Assembly (NCBI GenBank): GCA_037501455.1 | Contig: CM074865.1 | Location: forward strand, 38,174,501 to 38,238,500 | Length of the DNA stretch: 64,000 nucleotides | Reading direction: 5' to 3' | From: Lantana camara | Lineage: Eukaryota; Streptophyta; Magnoliopsida; Lamiales; Verbenaceae | In this document: one piece after another, positions 19,295 to 30,081 of the stretch | Numbering within the stretch: position 1 is the stretch's first letter | Layout: each line of letters starts with the position of its first letter | Program-made: the position numbers and the translations under genes | Notes under the pieces: model-generated | Database searches by the model: none | What the model saw: the letters and a program-made list of their open reading frames with translations, nothing else | Told to the model about the DNA's origin: nothing

Positions 19295-20221
19295 TTTTTT
19301 CTTTTCTTTCTTTTCAACTTCGTTTTTTCCTCCCTGTTCACATCCCTTTTCTTTTTCTTTCTTTTAAACTACTTTCTTTTCTCCTTCTTTTTCCCTATCA
19401 CTAATACAATCATTATGTTTAGAAGAGGCTGAAATAGATTCTTTCAATTGACATTGCTCTTTGTACACTTGATTGGGTGGTAGTGGTGCCAAAGTAATGT
19501 TTCGGCCGTCTTTGGTGAAACTATACCTGTTTTTGTATCCACCATGCAATGTCTTCCTATCAAATTGCCATGGTCTTCCAACCAAAATGTGTCCGGCATG
19601 CATAGGCACCACATCACAAAGTACCTCATCCGTGTATTTACCAATGGAAAAAGAAATGTGAACTTGTTTTATTACCTTCAATTCACCAAGTTCATTGAGC
19701 CATTGGAGCTTGTAGGGTTTTGGATGCTTTAAGGTCTTAAGTCCGAGCCTCTCAACCAACAATTTGCTAGCAACATTCACACAACTTCCTCCATCGATGA
19801 TCAATCCACACACTCGTTCTTTGACATGACACCGAGTGTAAAAGATATTCTCTCGCTGTTGCTCGTCCTTGTCCTCTAGGGTTTGCATGTGTAAAGCCCT
19901 AAGGATCACCAAACTTTGCCCTTCAACCGCATATTCAACATCACTTGCCTTATCCGGTGAATCATGGTCTACTTCATGGCCCTCACTTTCAGTTTCAATC
20001 TCTCCATTGTCCAGCATGATCATGGTCCTCTTATTTGGACATTGGGACATGATATGACCTGCTCCATGACACTTGAAACACTTAATATCACGAGAGCAGT
20101 GATTAGAAGTATTACCTTTCTCAAATGAACCCTTAGCCACGGGTGGATCCTCCTTAGGTTTGGACTGTTTTTTGGATGCTTTTGAAGTAGAAGTCCACTT
20201 GGATTTAGAAGGATTCGCACG
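19295..20221 (-). pseudogene. CRM-like gag C-terminus and protease
   Basis: Gag nucleocapsid has one CCHC knuckle, CFKCHGAGHIMSQCPN (about 20080-20035). The aspartic protease has the active site LIIDGGSCVNVAS and flap-side ILVGRPWQFD. The frame stops at 19364, and a Lys/Glu-rich linker leads to the RT. The N-terminal half of gag is removed by the 20221/20222 junction. Confidence 0.83.
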
Positions 20222-21863
20222 ACCATCCTGGAAAAGCTAATGTGGTCGCGGATGCACTTAGCAGGAAGGCGAGTGTGTCTAATGTGAAAGTGGAAGTTGG
20301 AGAAAAATCTGAGTCTTTTAAGCTAAGGGCCAGTATTCGGAATATTTCAGTACAACCAGATCTGCAGCAGAGGTTATTTCAGACTCAAGGAAAGGATCCC
20401 GAGGTTCAGAAACTAGCTGAGAAAGCTAGGGTGGATCCTGAGTGCCCGTTTGGATTTGATGATACGGGACTCTTAAGGTTTAAGAACAGGATTGTGGTTC
20501 CGGATGAATTGAAGAGGATTATTTTGGAAGAAGCTCACCGTTCAGGGTATTCGATACATCCCGGAGGTAATAAAATGTATAAGGATTTGAAGCAATTTTT
20601 TTGGTGGAATGGACTTAAAAGGGATGTAATTAAGTTCGTGAGACATTGTTTGACTTGTCAAACCGTGAAAGCCGAGCATCAGAAGCCATCGGGGCTACTT
20701 CAACCGCTACCTATCCCAGAATGGAAGTGGCAACATGTGGCGATGGATTTCGTTTCGGGTCTTCCTAGAGTAAAGGGTAGTCTTGATGGGATTTGGGTGA
20801 TTGTGGACAGATTAAGGAAATCGGCACATTTTCTGGCTGTTCGGATGTCGGATAAGGTACCTAAGTTGGCAAAGAAGTATGTTGATGAGATTGTTCGACT
20901 TCATGGTGTGCCGGTCAGTATTGTATCAGATCAAGATCCGAGGTTTACTTCTAGGTTTTGGCAAGAATTGCAAAGGAATCTGGGAACAAGGCTTCAATTC
21001 AGCACAACTTCCCATTCTCAGACAGATGGCCAGTCGGAGAGATTAATCAAGTATTTGGAGGATATGTTGAGAGCATGTGCATTGGACTTTTTGAGTTCAT
21101 GGAACGAGCAGCTGCCTTTAATTGAGTTTGCTTATAATAACAGTTTTCAAGCTTCGATAGGAATGGCGCCTTATGAAGCCCTTTATAGACGAAAGTGTAG
21201 ATCTCCCTTATTCTTCGACCTTGAGGAATGAAATTGGACAAAACAAGAGGGAGTGAAACGAGGGAAAAAGAAAGAGAAGCCTTCTAAGGCCGTGCAAGCA
21301 GCGATTGATAAGGTTCAGATAATTCAGCAAAGAATGAAAGCAGCTCAAGATAGACAGAAGAGTTATGCGGATCGGCGAAGAAAGGATCTTAAGTTTGAGG
21401 TTGGTGATAGAGTATTTCTGAAAGCTTCACCACGAAAGGGGTTTACGAGGATTGAAAAAAGAGGTAAATTAAATCCTCGTTATCTAGGATCGTATGAGAT
21501 TCTTGAGAAAATTGGAGACACGGCTTATCGCTTGAATCTACCTCCGAGTTTGATGGGAATCCACAACGTATTTCATGTCTCCCAACTTCGCAAATATTAT
21601 CCGGATGAAGCCGAGATCCTACACGAGGAAGAGGTAGAAATTGAGCCTAATCTCACCTTCGTTCAGAAAATCTTTTAAGATTTTAGATCGAAAATTTCAA
21701 GAATTAAGAAACCGACGAATCCCACTGGTAAAGGTATTATGGAGAAGTGATAAGACGGAAGAGGCCACGTGGGAAACGGAGGATAAGATGAAGAAGTTTC
21801 ACCCTGAGCTGTTTCCGAGCAATCAGTGAATCCGAGGACGGATTCTTTTTAAGGGGGAGAGGT
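20222..21863 (+). pseudogene. Tekay/Del chromovirus 3' pol fragment (RNase H end, integrase, chromodomain)
   Basis: Starts abruptly at the RNase H end ([15 protein letters not shown]) and runs through the HHCC zinc finger ([16 protein letters not shown]), DDE core ([29 protein letters not shown]) and a chromodomain-like C-terminus ([13 protein letters not shown]... EEATWETED). A TGA at 21229-21231 and a frameshift/TAA near 21676 break it. A polypurine tract (AAGGGGGAGAGG, 21851-21862) leads directly into the LTR. The first ~468 bp match 27809-28276 at about 97.6 percent, counted by eye (11 mismatches), so this is a second family member, not the same copy. Confidence 0.88.
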
Positions 21864-24677
21864 TGTGACGCCCCGATTTTTCCCAAATTGTTCAGGTATG
21901 AATTATGTGATAATTACGTGCGCGTTTAATTTATTTTAATTACGTTATTTCATTTCTTTATCTTATACTTAATTATTTGAAATATTTGAATTTGAATTTA
22001 TATGAATTTTCTTTGAACTATTTACGCTTGAACGAATTATTTGCTTGTCATTTCTACGTGAAATGATTTCGTAATTTCGTGCGAATTTAAGATGTTGGAC
22101 TTATTTATGTTATGAATATGGTTATATGCTCGTTTTATGTTTTCGGGTTTGTTTGATTGAGTTTTGAATTTATTTTTATTCGGAATCCAAAACGGGGGGT
22201 AACGAGCAATTAGCGCACCATTGGTTCCTTATTTGATAACTTGAGCTAGGAAACTCGGATTCGAGTTTCGTCAACTTCGTTGAACTCGTATCGAAAATTC
22301 AAGTTTGATGAGCTTAGCCTTATATTTTTCCATAGCTATTTGAACCTCCGAAATTCAACTGAAACACACAACGGACGCCTAAACTGACCTTGCTGCACTA
22401 AAATGACCATAACTTATTCATTTATTGACCAATTTAACCATGGTTAGACTCATAGAACCCTAACTCAACCCTTTATTCAGCCATTAACCCCCCAAACCTA
22501 GATAACCCTTCCCATTTGGAGTAAATTGGCCAAACATCCTCTGCATTCCAGAAATCCCGTCACTCAAGCCCTCCTTGGAGATTCAAGCTCAAATCTCCTC
22601 CCAAACCTCCATTAATCCACAAGGTAAGCTTGGATATGTTATGTACATTCAATATGAGTCATTTTCATTTATTCATCCCTAAATTTGAGCATGGTTTCAT
22701 GAGTTTTGGCAAAGATGGATATATATCAAGGTTTTGAGCATTTTGGTTGATCTCTTTCAATTCTTGAGCTTTTTGAATGATTCCAAGCATGAAAATGATT
22801 GTTTTGATTTCTTCTTTACATTTATGGTGATGTATTAGTTGTTAGTTGAGGTATTTATGAGCCACCATTAATGAGTTATTGGAGTTTTGGTAGGAATTGA
22901 TCACCACACACTACATCTCACGTTTCAAGGTTTTGGGAGCATGATTGGGAGTTGTTTTTAAGTGGTTTCATTACATCTTAGTTGTCTTTTGTTGGTTGAA
23001 TGTGTTGAGAATGTTGTGTCTTGGTTATGTTTTCTGCTGCGTGCGTGACACGGGCGTGTCACCCCTTTCTTCTTTAGGGTGACACGGGGGTGCATGATTG
23101 CTTGGTCCCGCTGTACCGAGACACGGGGGTGTCACGGTTTGCCTTGTAGTGGTGACACGGGCGTATCACCTTCTGATTTCTTGTTCCGCTGTACCGTGAC
23201 ACGGGGGTGTCACGGATTGCTTTGTGTTGGTGACACGGGCATGTCACCTACTGTTTTCATGCATTTTGTGGTTTCATGCATGTTGTGTATGTATGCATGT
23301 GTATATATATATATATACATATATTTTGATTATATGATTTAAATTCCTTAATAGTGCACATGAACATGTTCATTACATAACATACTCTTTTACATATTCA
23401 TAACATGATCATTTCATTGCCGAGTGTCATATTTGGTCATTTTGAGTCTCACCTTGCCTTTCTTGCACAGATTTTAATTCCATTGGAGACGAGGCCGGTC
23501 CTTGAGGGTTTCGTGTCTTCTTTTGTTGGTTAGAGGTGGGTTTCTCTACTAATAGTTATCTTGACCCAATATAACCCTTATGTGACCGTTTTAAGCCAAA
23601 AGTTATATTTATAAGTATCGAGTCTTTTAAAGAGTCTTATGATTTTCGATTGTTAAGCCCTTGTTTATGAAAACCTACCTTATGTTTTGGCGAGATTGCA
23701 TGTATGTTATGATCACGGGCCCTGGAGCTTAGTGTATCGTGGTAAGCCGGGGAGGCAAGGGCCAACGGTGAACCCGTGCACTAGTTCCAACCATTTTACG
23801 TCGAAACGGATCTCGTCAGGAGTTTTGACTAGAAAACGCTAGTCGGGCTTTTGAGGATTCATGTACCTCACTAGCCATTATGTATGAGGTGGTCGAGTCT
23901 TGTAAACTCGTCCACCACCGGAGGAAGAAGGTGTATATGAATGATTATGATCATTATGTATGTGCACATATGTTATGTATGATAACTTATGAAATTATGA
24001 ATATGATTACACGAGGAGAAGGTTGGAGATGATGCACGCCCATTCGCCGGGCCTTAAACCCTATGTTAATTATGAAGGAATATGATAGTCGTAATCCCAT
24101 TGATGTTTTATTTGTTTTGCCCGCTTGGGAAATTTCTTATCGAACTTCTATGGGATTAGGGCTTGCATGTATATGTTTCAATTCCGTGATATTTATACTT
24201 ATGCCCCGCTTTTATACCCACCAGTCTCTTTTAGACTGAACCCGGTTTGTTTTCAGTTGTTTCGTGCAGGTTTGGAGGTGCTAGGCGGGAATTCGAGTCG
24301 TCTAGGTCTTGCATTTGTGTCTAGCATTTCCTTTACACTCATTCGTACTTATATTTTATATTTTGGATTTGTATGGAGCGAATTATGTTATTTTGAGCCG
24401 TGAGGGCTTTGCTACTACTTATTGTATAGGTTGATCTACTTTTTTTGGAGCTTGAATGCTCAGTGTGAATAATTATGTTTATTGATTCCGCTTTTGCATT
24501 TATTTCTCGATTTAATTCATGTTGGTTATTGTTTGGTTTAAGGGTTAGCTCCCGCCTAGCTTAGCGTGTGTGTTGTGTCCTCGTTCGCCGTGATTTGACA
24601 CGTGTAGGGATTTTCCATTTCCTATGCGGGTCGGGTCTCGGTGCGGGAAATGTGGCGCCTCACGCTCGGGCGTTACA
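21864..24677 (+). repeat. Tekay-1 LTR (single, shared), 2.8 kb
   Basis: Begins TGTGACGCCC after a polypurine tract and ends GGGCGTTACA, which gives the terminal inverted repeat. It is followed 9 nt later by a tRNA-iMet PBS. Thus one LTR acts as a 3' LTR for the pol fragment on the left and a 5' LTR for the gag-pol on the right. It has no coding content (short ORFs over the palindrome array are spurious). It contains the palindromic tandem array at 23045-23247 and a GC-rich block at 23.7-23.9 kb. Confidence 0.9.
23045..23247. repeat. Palindromic tandem array (six GTGACACGGG-type hairpin units)
   Basis: Six 18-bp units of the form GTGACAC-GGGC-GTGTCAC (or GGGG in the loop) start at 23045, 23079, 23118, 23152, 23196 and 23230. 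Spacings are 34, 39, 34, 44 and 34 bp, so the array is built of dimers. Loops alternate GGGC/GGGG. Units 1 and 5 are perfect 7-bp inverted repeats; the others have one to three changes. The intervening sequence is also repeated (CCGCTGTACCG). Confidence 0.9.
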
Positions 24678-24686
24678 TCCTTTAAG

Positions 24687-24699
24687 TGGTATCAGAGCC
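24687..24699 (+). other. Tekay-1 primer binding site
   Basis: TGGTATCAGAGCC is a perfect match to the common plant tRNA-iMet PBS, 9 nt after the LTR end. Confidence 0.92.
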
Positions 24700-24900
24700 T
24701 GGGTTGCAAAACCCGGGCTCTAGTGTCGTGTGAGTCAGTCTAGGTCGTTCGACTTTAGGACTAATTGACAATGTGATTGCATATGCATCTCTTATACATT
24801 CTATACGTGCTTATATGCTCTATACTTCGATCTTGACTGAACTAATTGCATTTTCATGCATTAACTAAAGATAGCTTGCACTTCAGTGTTTTCTGAACAG

Positions 24901-26023
24901 GATGCCTCCACGTAGACATCGTTAGAGATCACCGGGGCAACGTAGACACCGTGATCGTTCCCTTACACCACAAGGACAACAACAACCGCCTCCGATGGAC
25001 ATGGGAAATTTTATGGAAGCAGTTTTTAATTATGTGGAACATCGACGGGCTCAAGCTCCCCCACCACAACCCGTTGAACAACCGGCTCCGTTGAATAACA
25101 ACAATCATAGAGATCCTCATGGGATATTTCTAAGTTATAACCCTCCACGATTTTCTGGCTCAATTGATGATGAGATATCGGAGGGATGGCTGACGAGAAT
25201 AGAGAGGATATTTGGAGTTCGACAATTTACCACCCAAGAGAAGGTTCAGCTCGCCGTATTTTAGTTGGATGGCGAAGCTTATGATTGGTGGGAGAGGTCG
25301 AGGGAGAAGTTAGAGGTTGATGAAGAGGAGATTACGTGGGAAGTCTTCAAAAGAGAGTTTCGAGAGTGTTTTGTGCCCGAGGTGGTGAGAGAGAGAAAGG
25401 AGCAAGAATTCATGAACTTGAAGCAGGGTAGCCGTTCAGTGGCTCAGTACATTGCCATTTTTAACCGACTTGGAAAGTATGCACCTCATATCACGAGGGA
25501 TGAAAAGAGGAAGGTGAAGAAGTTTATTGCCGGACTTAGACAGGATCTGAGGCACGGCCAAGCTGGACATAATTACTTATCCTTTGCTGATACGGTACAG
25601 AGAGCTTTTGAACAAGAAGAGGAATTCAAGAAGAAAGATCCAATTTTTAAGGCTCCTATGGGACGAGGATCGGGGTATGGTAAGAGGCCTATGGTACAAG
25701 CCGCTCCACCTACACAAGGTCTTTTCAAGAAACCTAAGTTTGGAGGGCAAGTTTCTCAGAATGCTCCGTCTCGAGTGATGGCTCCTAAAACTCAACAGAC
25801 TTTGAGTGAGGATCGATTGTCTAAGCCGCAATGTACGTATTGCGGAGGTCCAACCCACAACTTCTACAATTGTTGGAAAAGATTGGGCTTATGTATCATC
25901 TGTGGAAAAGCGGATCACATGGCGAATACGTGTCCTGACAAGAACCCTGGATTTCAGTACGGGACTCCAAAGCCTATGATTCGAGCTCGTGCTTATGCCC
26001 TCGAGGGTGAGAACAAAATGTAG
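24901..26023 (+). pseudogene. Tekay-1 gag
   Basis: ATG at 24901 begins the frame, but a TAG follows seven codons later (24922-24924). The same frame then runs with one more TAG at 25262-25264 (VQLAVF-stop-LDGEAYDWW) to 26023. Retrotrans_gag core: FSGSIDDEISEGWLTRIERI through RDEKRKVKKFIAGLRQDLRH. Two cysteine-rich knuckles follow (CTYCGGPTHNFYNC and CIICGKADHMANTC). Both stops look like CAG-to-TAG changes. A ~2-nt deletion at about 26017-26022 separates gag from the protease frame. Confidence 0.88.
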
Positions 26024-28276
26024 AAGTTGATCCCAACGCCGTGGTGGAAGGTACCGTTTGCATTCATAACACGAGCATCCATGCATTATTTGATCCGGGT
26101 GCTACCCATTCTTTCTTATCTCGTGATCTATGTGCTTCTTTGTGCCTACCTGTTTTATGTGCCAATTCTTGTTATTTTGTGAGTTCTCCTCTTGGAGGAA
26201 ATTTGCAGACGGATCAAGTGGTTCGGGGTTGTTCGGTTTTGATAGAAGGGAAAGATTATCTAGCCGATTTCATCGTAATGTCTATGAAGAGATATGGGGT
26301 AATCTTTGGGATGGATTGGTTATACCGGCATCGGGCCGAGGTTGATTGTTTTAAGAAGAAGATTAAGTTGGGGGAAGAGTTGATTGGTGAAGTGGGATTG
26401 AAGGATGTGTCACTCTTATCTTTTATGGAAGCTCGTAAGCTAATGAGAGAAGGGGCTATGGGATTCGTTGCTTATCTTCTCAATAAGCCGAAGGATCAAA
26501 TTAAATTTGAGGAGACCGCAGTGGTTAAGGGTTTTCCCGATGTGTTTCCGGAGAATTTGGGTTCATTGCCACCGGATCGTGAGATTGAGTTCGTCATAGA
26601 TTTATATCCGGGATCAAAACCGTACTCTAAAACTCCATGCAGAATGGCTCCGGCGGAGTTGAAGGAATTGAAAATTCAGCTAGAGGAATTACTTAAGATT
26701 GGATATATTCGGCCGAGTTCTTCTCCGTGGGGTGCCCCGGTTCTCTTTGTTAAAAAGAAAGATGGATCGTTAAGAATGTGCATAGATTACCGGGAGCTTA
26801 ATCGAAGGACTATCAAGAATAAATATCCATTGCCCAACATCGAGGATTTATTTGACATGTTGCAAGGTTCAGGGGTTTATTCGAAATTGGATCTCAGGCA
26901 AGGCTACTATCAGTTGAAAATCCGGGAAGAGGACACACCTAAGACAGGATTCAATACCCGGTATGGACATTATGAATTCACTGTGATGCCTTTCGGTTTA
27001 ACTAATGCTCCCGCAGCATTCATGGATATGATGCATCGGACTTTTCGGCCTTATTTGGACAAATTTGTGGTAATCTTCATCGATGATATTCTGGTCTATT
27101 CGAGGAATCCGGAGGATCATGCAAGGCATCTCAAATTGGTATTGGAGACATTGAGAGAGCACCAGTTGTATGCGAAATTTAGTAAGTGTGAGTTCTGGAT
27201 CGACCGGGTTGCTTTTCTAGGTCATATTGTCTCGAGTAAGGGCTTGGAAGTTGATCCTTCAAAGATAGAGACGGTTATTCAGTGGCAGAGTCCGAAGAAT
27301 GCTTCCGAGGACAGGAGTTTCTTGGGTTTGGCTGGATACTATCGAAGATTTGTTAAGGATTTCTCTAAGATTGCAGCTCCTTTAACGCGGTTGACGAAGA
27401 AGGAAGTCAAGTTTGAGTGGGACGAGGCATGTGAGGCAAGTTTTCAACTCTTGAAGGAGAAGTTAACCACTGCACCGGTATTAGCACTTCCTGAAGGCAC
27501 TGAAGGATACATGGTTTATACGGACGCCTCGAAAGAAGGGTTGGGATGTGTTTTGATGCAGAATGGTAGGGTGATAGCCTATGCCTCGAGGAAGTTAAAG
27601 GATCATGAACATAATTATCCCACTCGCGATCTCGAGCTAGCAGCAGTGATCTTTGCTTTGGGAAAGTGGAGACACTACTTATATGGAATTCCTTTCGAGA
27701 TCTTTTCGGACCACAAGAGTCTTCAATATTTGTTTTCTCAGAAGGAGTTGAACAAGAGACAGAGGCGTTGGATGGAGACTTTAGCGGATTATGAGTGTAC
27801 GATCCGATACCATCCTGGAAAAGCTAATGTGGTCGCGGATGCACTTAGCAGGAAGGCGAGTGTGTCTAATGTGAAAGTGGAAGTTGGAGAAGAATCTGAG
27901 TCTTTCAAGCTAAGGGCCAGTATTCGGAATATTTCAGTACAACCAGATCTGCAGCAGAGGTTATTTGAGACTCAAGGAAAGGAGCCCGAGGTTCAGAAAC
28001 TAGCTGAGAAAGCTAGGGTGGATCCCGAGTGCCCGTTTGGATTTGATGATACGGGACTCTTAAGGTTTAAGAACAGGATTGTGGTTCCGGATGAATTGAA
28101 GAAGATTATTTTGGAAGAAGCTCACCGTTCAGGGTATTCGATACATCCCGGAGGTAATAAAATGTATAAGGATTTGAAGCAATTTTATTGGTGGAATGGA
28201 CTTAAAAGGGATGTAATTAATTTCGTAAGACATTGTTTTACTTGTCAAACCGTGAAAACCGAGCATCAGAAGCCAT
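26024..28276 (+). pseudogene. Tekay-1 pol (protease, RT, RNase H, integrase zinc finger), 3' truncated
   Basis: One long open frame with protease ([29 protein letters not shown]), RT ([45 protein letters not shown]) and RNase H ([43 protein letters not shown]). It continues into the integrase zinc finger and stops matching the family at 28276, right after HQKPS, where Tat sequence starts. The enzyme motifs seen are intact. The missing integrase core is present in the fragment at 20.2-21.8 kb upstream of the LTR. Confidence 0.9.
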
Positions 28277-28351
28277 CAGAAACTCGGAACAAAAGTCTTA
28301 TTTTCTTATCACTACTATTTAACTTTCCATTGAAGATGGTCCAAACACGTC

Positions 28352-30081
28352 ATGGACGACGCGTCTACGGCGAAAATGGTGAAGAGATCTTCCCGGATCT
28401 CAACACCACAGGGGGAAACTTCCAACCCCCCCATAGTGGGAGTCGTCGCTGCGGATGCCGGTCCTAGTGCTCCCAGCTGTTTAATACTCTCCGAAGCAGA
28501 CTTAGCTGCTTATGCGGAGCGCTGCAGGGCAGAGGCGTTGGCAGCTACAAGAGAAAACAGGGAACCGGTCATGCCGGCTCCCCCAAGAGGAAATCCTCTG
28601 GCTCTAACTCCTCAGAATGTCGCATACCCCACGGTTCAAGGGCCCTCTGTCCCAATGGCGTATGCTGTCCACCAGCATGCCCCTCAACCGAGTATCTGGG
28701 GGTATCCGCAGCTCCCCTACGGCCAAAACCCCTACATGCAGCCTCAGACCATATACATTGCTCCGGCCCCAGGAGCCCAACGCCCAGTCCATCTGGGTAC
28801 GCACCTTGAGGAGGGTTTCAATGACAATGAAAACCCGTCCCGCCGCCGGGAGCCAGCTAGAAGAAGAAATGATCAAGATGAGGAATGCCCCTCGCAGCTT
28901 TTACGCAATATGAGGGAAAATGATAGGGGCACGCATCACATTGCCGGGACGGCAAGCGAAATGAATAGGGACTCCCCCGTCCCTAGAAATGTGCCTATTT
29001 TCGATCGCCTGGGGGCTAGGGTCCATCCCGACGCCTACCACAGAGCCAACCGAGGACATTGGGTTGGCCAGGGCGATCTCCGAAATAATCTCCCCCGGAG
29101 ACAGCAACAACAGCAACAGCAACAACAACAACAGCAGCAGCCTTATTTACCCGACCTAGCGCAAGGGTCGGAGTATTTTGATCCACAAGAGGAAGTGTCA
29201 TCACACTTCCCCCAAGGGCAAGCCCCCGAAGTAAGGGCACCTGCCCACCACTACGGTCACCTCCCCTCTCGTCAGGGGAGGATGTACCGCAGCGAAAGGG
29301 AGGCGAGGTCCCCTTTTTGCGATGAAATCATCGACGCCAAGGTGGTGGATAGAGTCCCCACCAATTTGCTAATTTATCACGGGAGCACCGACCCCGTGAA
29401 GCATTGCTCCAAATTCGAGGCGCAAGTCAGCCTCTATGGCCATTCCAAACTCATTTGGGCCAAGATCTTCGAAACCACGCTCGAGGGTCCAGCCCAAGAC
29501 TGGTTTGAGCGGCTAGCTCCTCATAGCATCCGCGACTATGATCATTTGGCCAGAAAATTCAAGGCTCACTTCTCCTCCATGACGGGGGTCAAGCTCCCTT
29601 CCACCTATCTGTATAGTATCGTGCAGGAGGAAGGCGAGACCTTGAGGAGTTTCTTTTCACGCTTCAACGAGGCATTCGTCAAGGTGGAGCACTTGGACAT
29701 TGATATCCTGACCCAGACCCTCCACAAAGCCATCCGCCACACGGAGTGCGCCGACGAAATCATCCTCCAGTCTCCCCAGAATATGGAGGAAATAATGGCC
29801 ATCGCGCGTCGCTTTATGCGATTGGAGAAGGTCAAGTCCACAACTCGCGCGTTGGGGTGCAGAAGCGACCGTCGGATGAACGACCCAGCTCCTGATCGAT
29901 TCCCCAGAACCGACCCACCTCGGTCGGAGCCTCCTAGGCTCTCCAGCAGAATGGAACAGAGGCTTAAGCGAGAAGTGCCCTCAGCGAGTAGGGTCAGAAA
30001 GGGATACTGCCTTTGGTTTGCCCCATCGAGGAAATTTACGAAGTCATGGATAGGGGGCTTCTTAAAAAGCCAAAATAGCTG
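28352..30081 (+). pseudogene. Tat gag
   Basis: Open from ATG 28352 for 576 residues. A second ATG at 28336 in another frame encodes a plausible short N-terminus ([10 protein letters not shown]), so a frameshift near the start is possible. It has a Pro/Gln-rich N-terminal region with a CAG/CAA poly-Gln tract (29102-29143). A Retrotrans_gag core at residues ~330-490 begins IDAKVVDRVPTNLLIYHGST and includes WFERLAPHSIRDYDHLARKF. The TAG at 30079-30081 comes before the zinc-binding part (CAYHMQPGHWTSEC), so the knuckle is cut off. Confidence 0.85.

Larger units (their letters stand above)
16251..20221 (-). mobile_element. 5'-truncated Ty3/gypsy chromovirus (CRM-like), decayed
   Basis: On the - strand the order is gag zinc knuckle, PR, RT, RNase H, INT, C-terminal region, the Ty3/gypsy order. 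The RT block ([30 protein letters not shown]) and the C-terminal [10 protein letters not shown] motif fit CRM-like chromoviruses; lineage assignment is from memory of the families. The element is cut at 20221, inside gag, where + strand Tekay sequence begins. The 5' LTR, PBS and most of gag are missing. Confidence 0.85.

Noticed and set aside
23045..23247. Regularly spaced palindromic repeats that look like a short CRISPR array
   Set aside because: Spacings alternate 34/39/44, the spacers are themselves repeats, no cas genes exist, and the array lies in a plant LTR.
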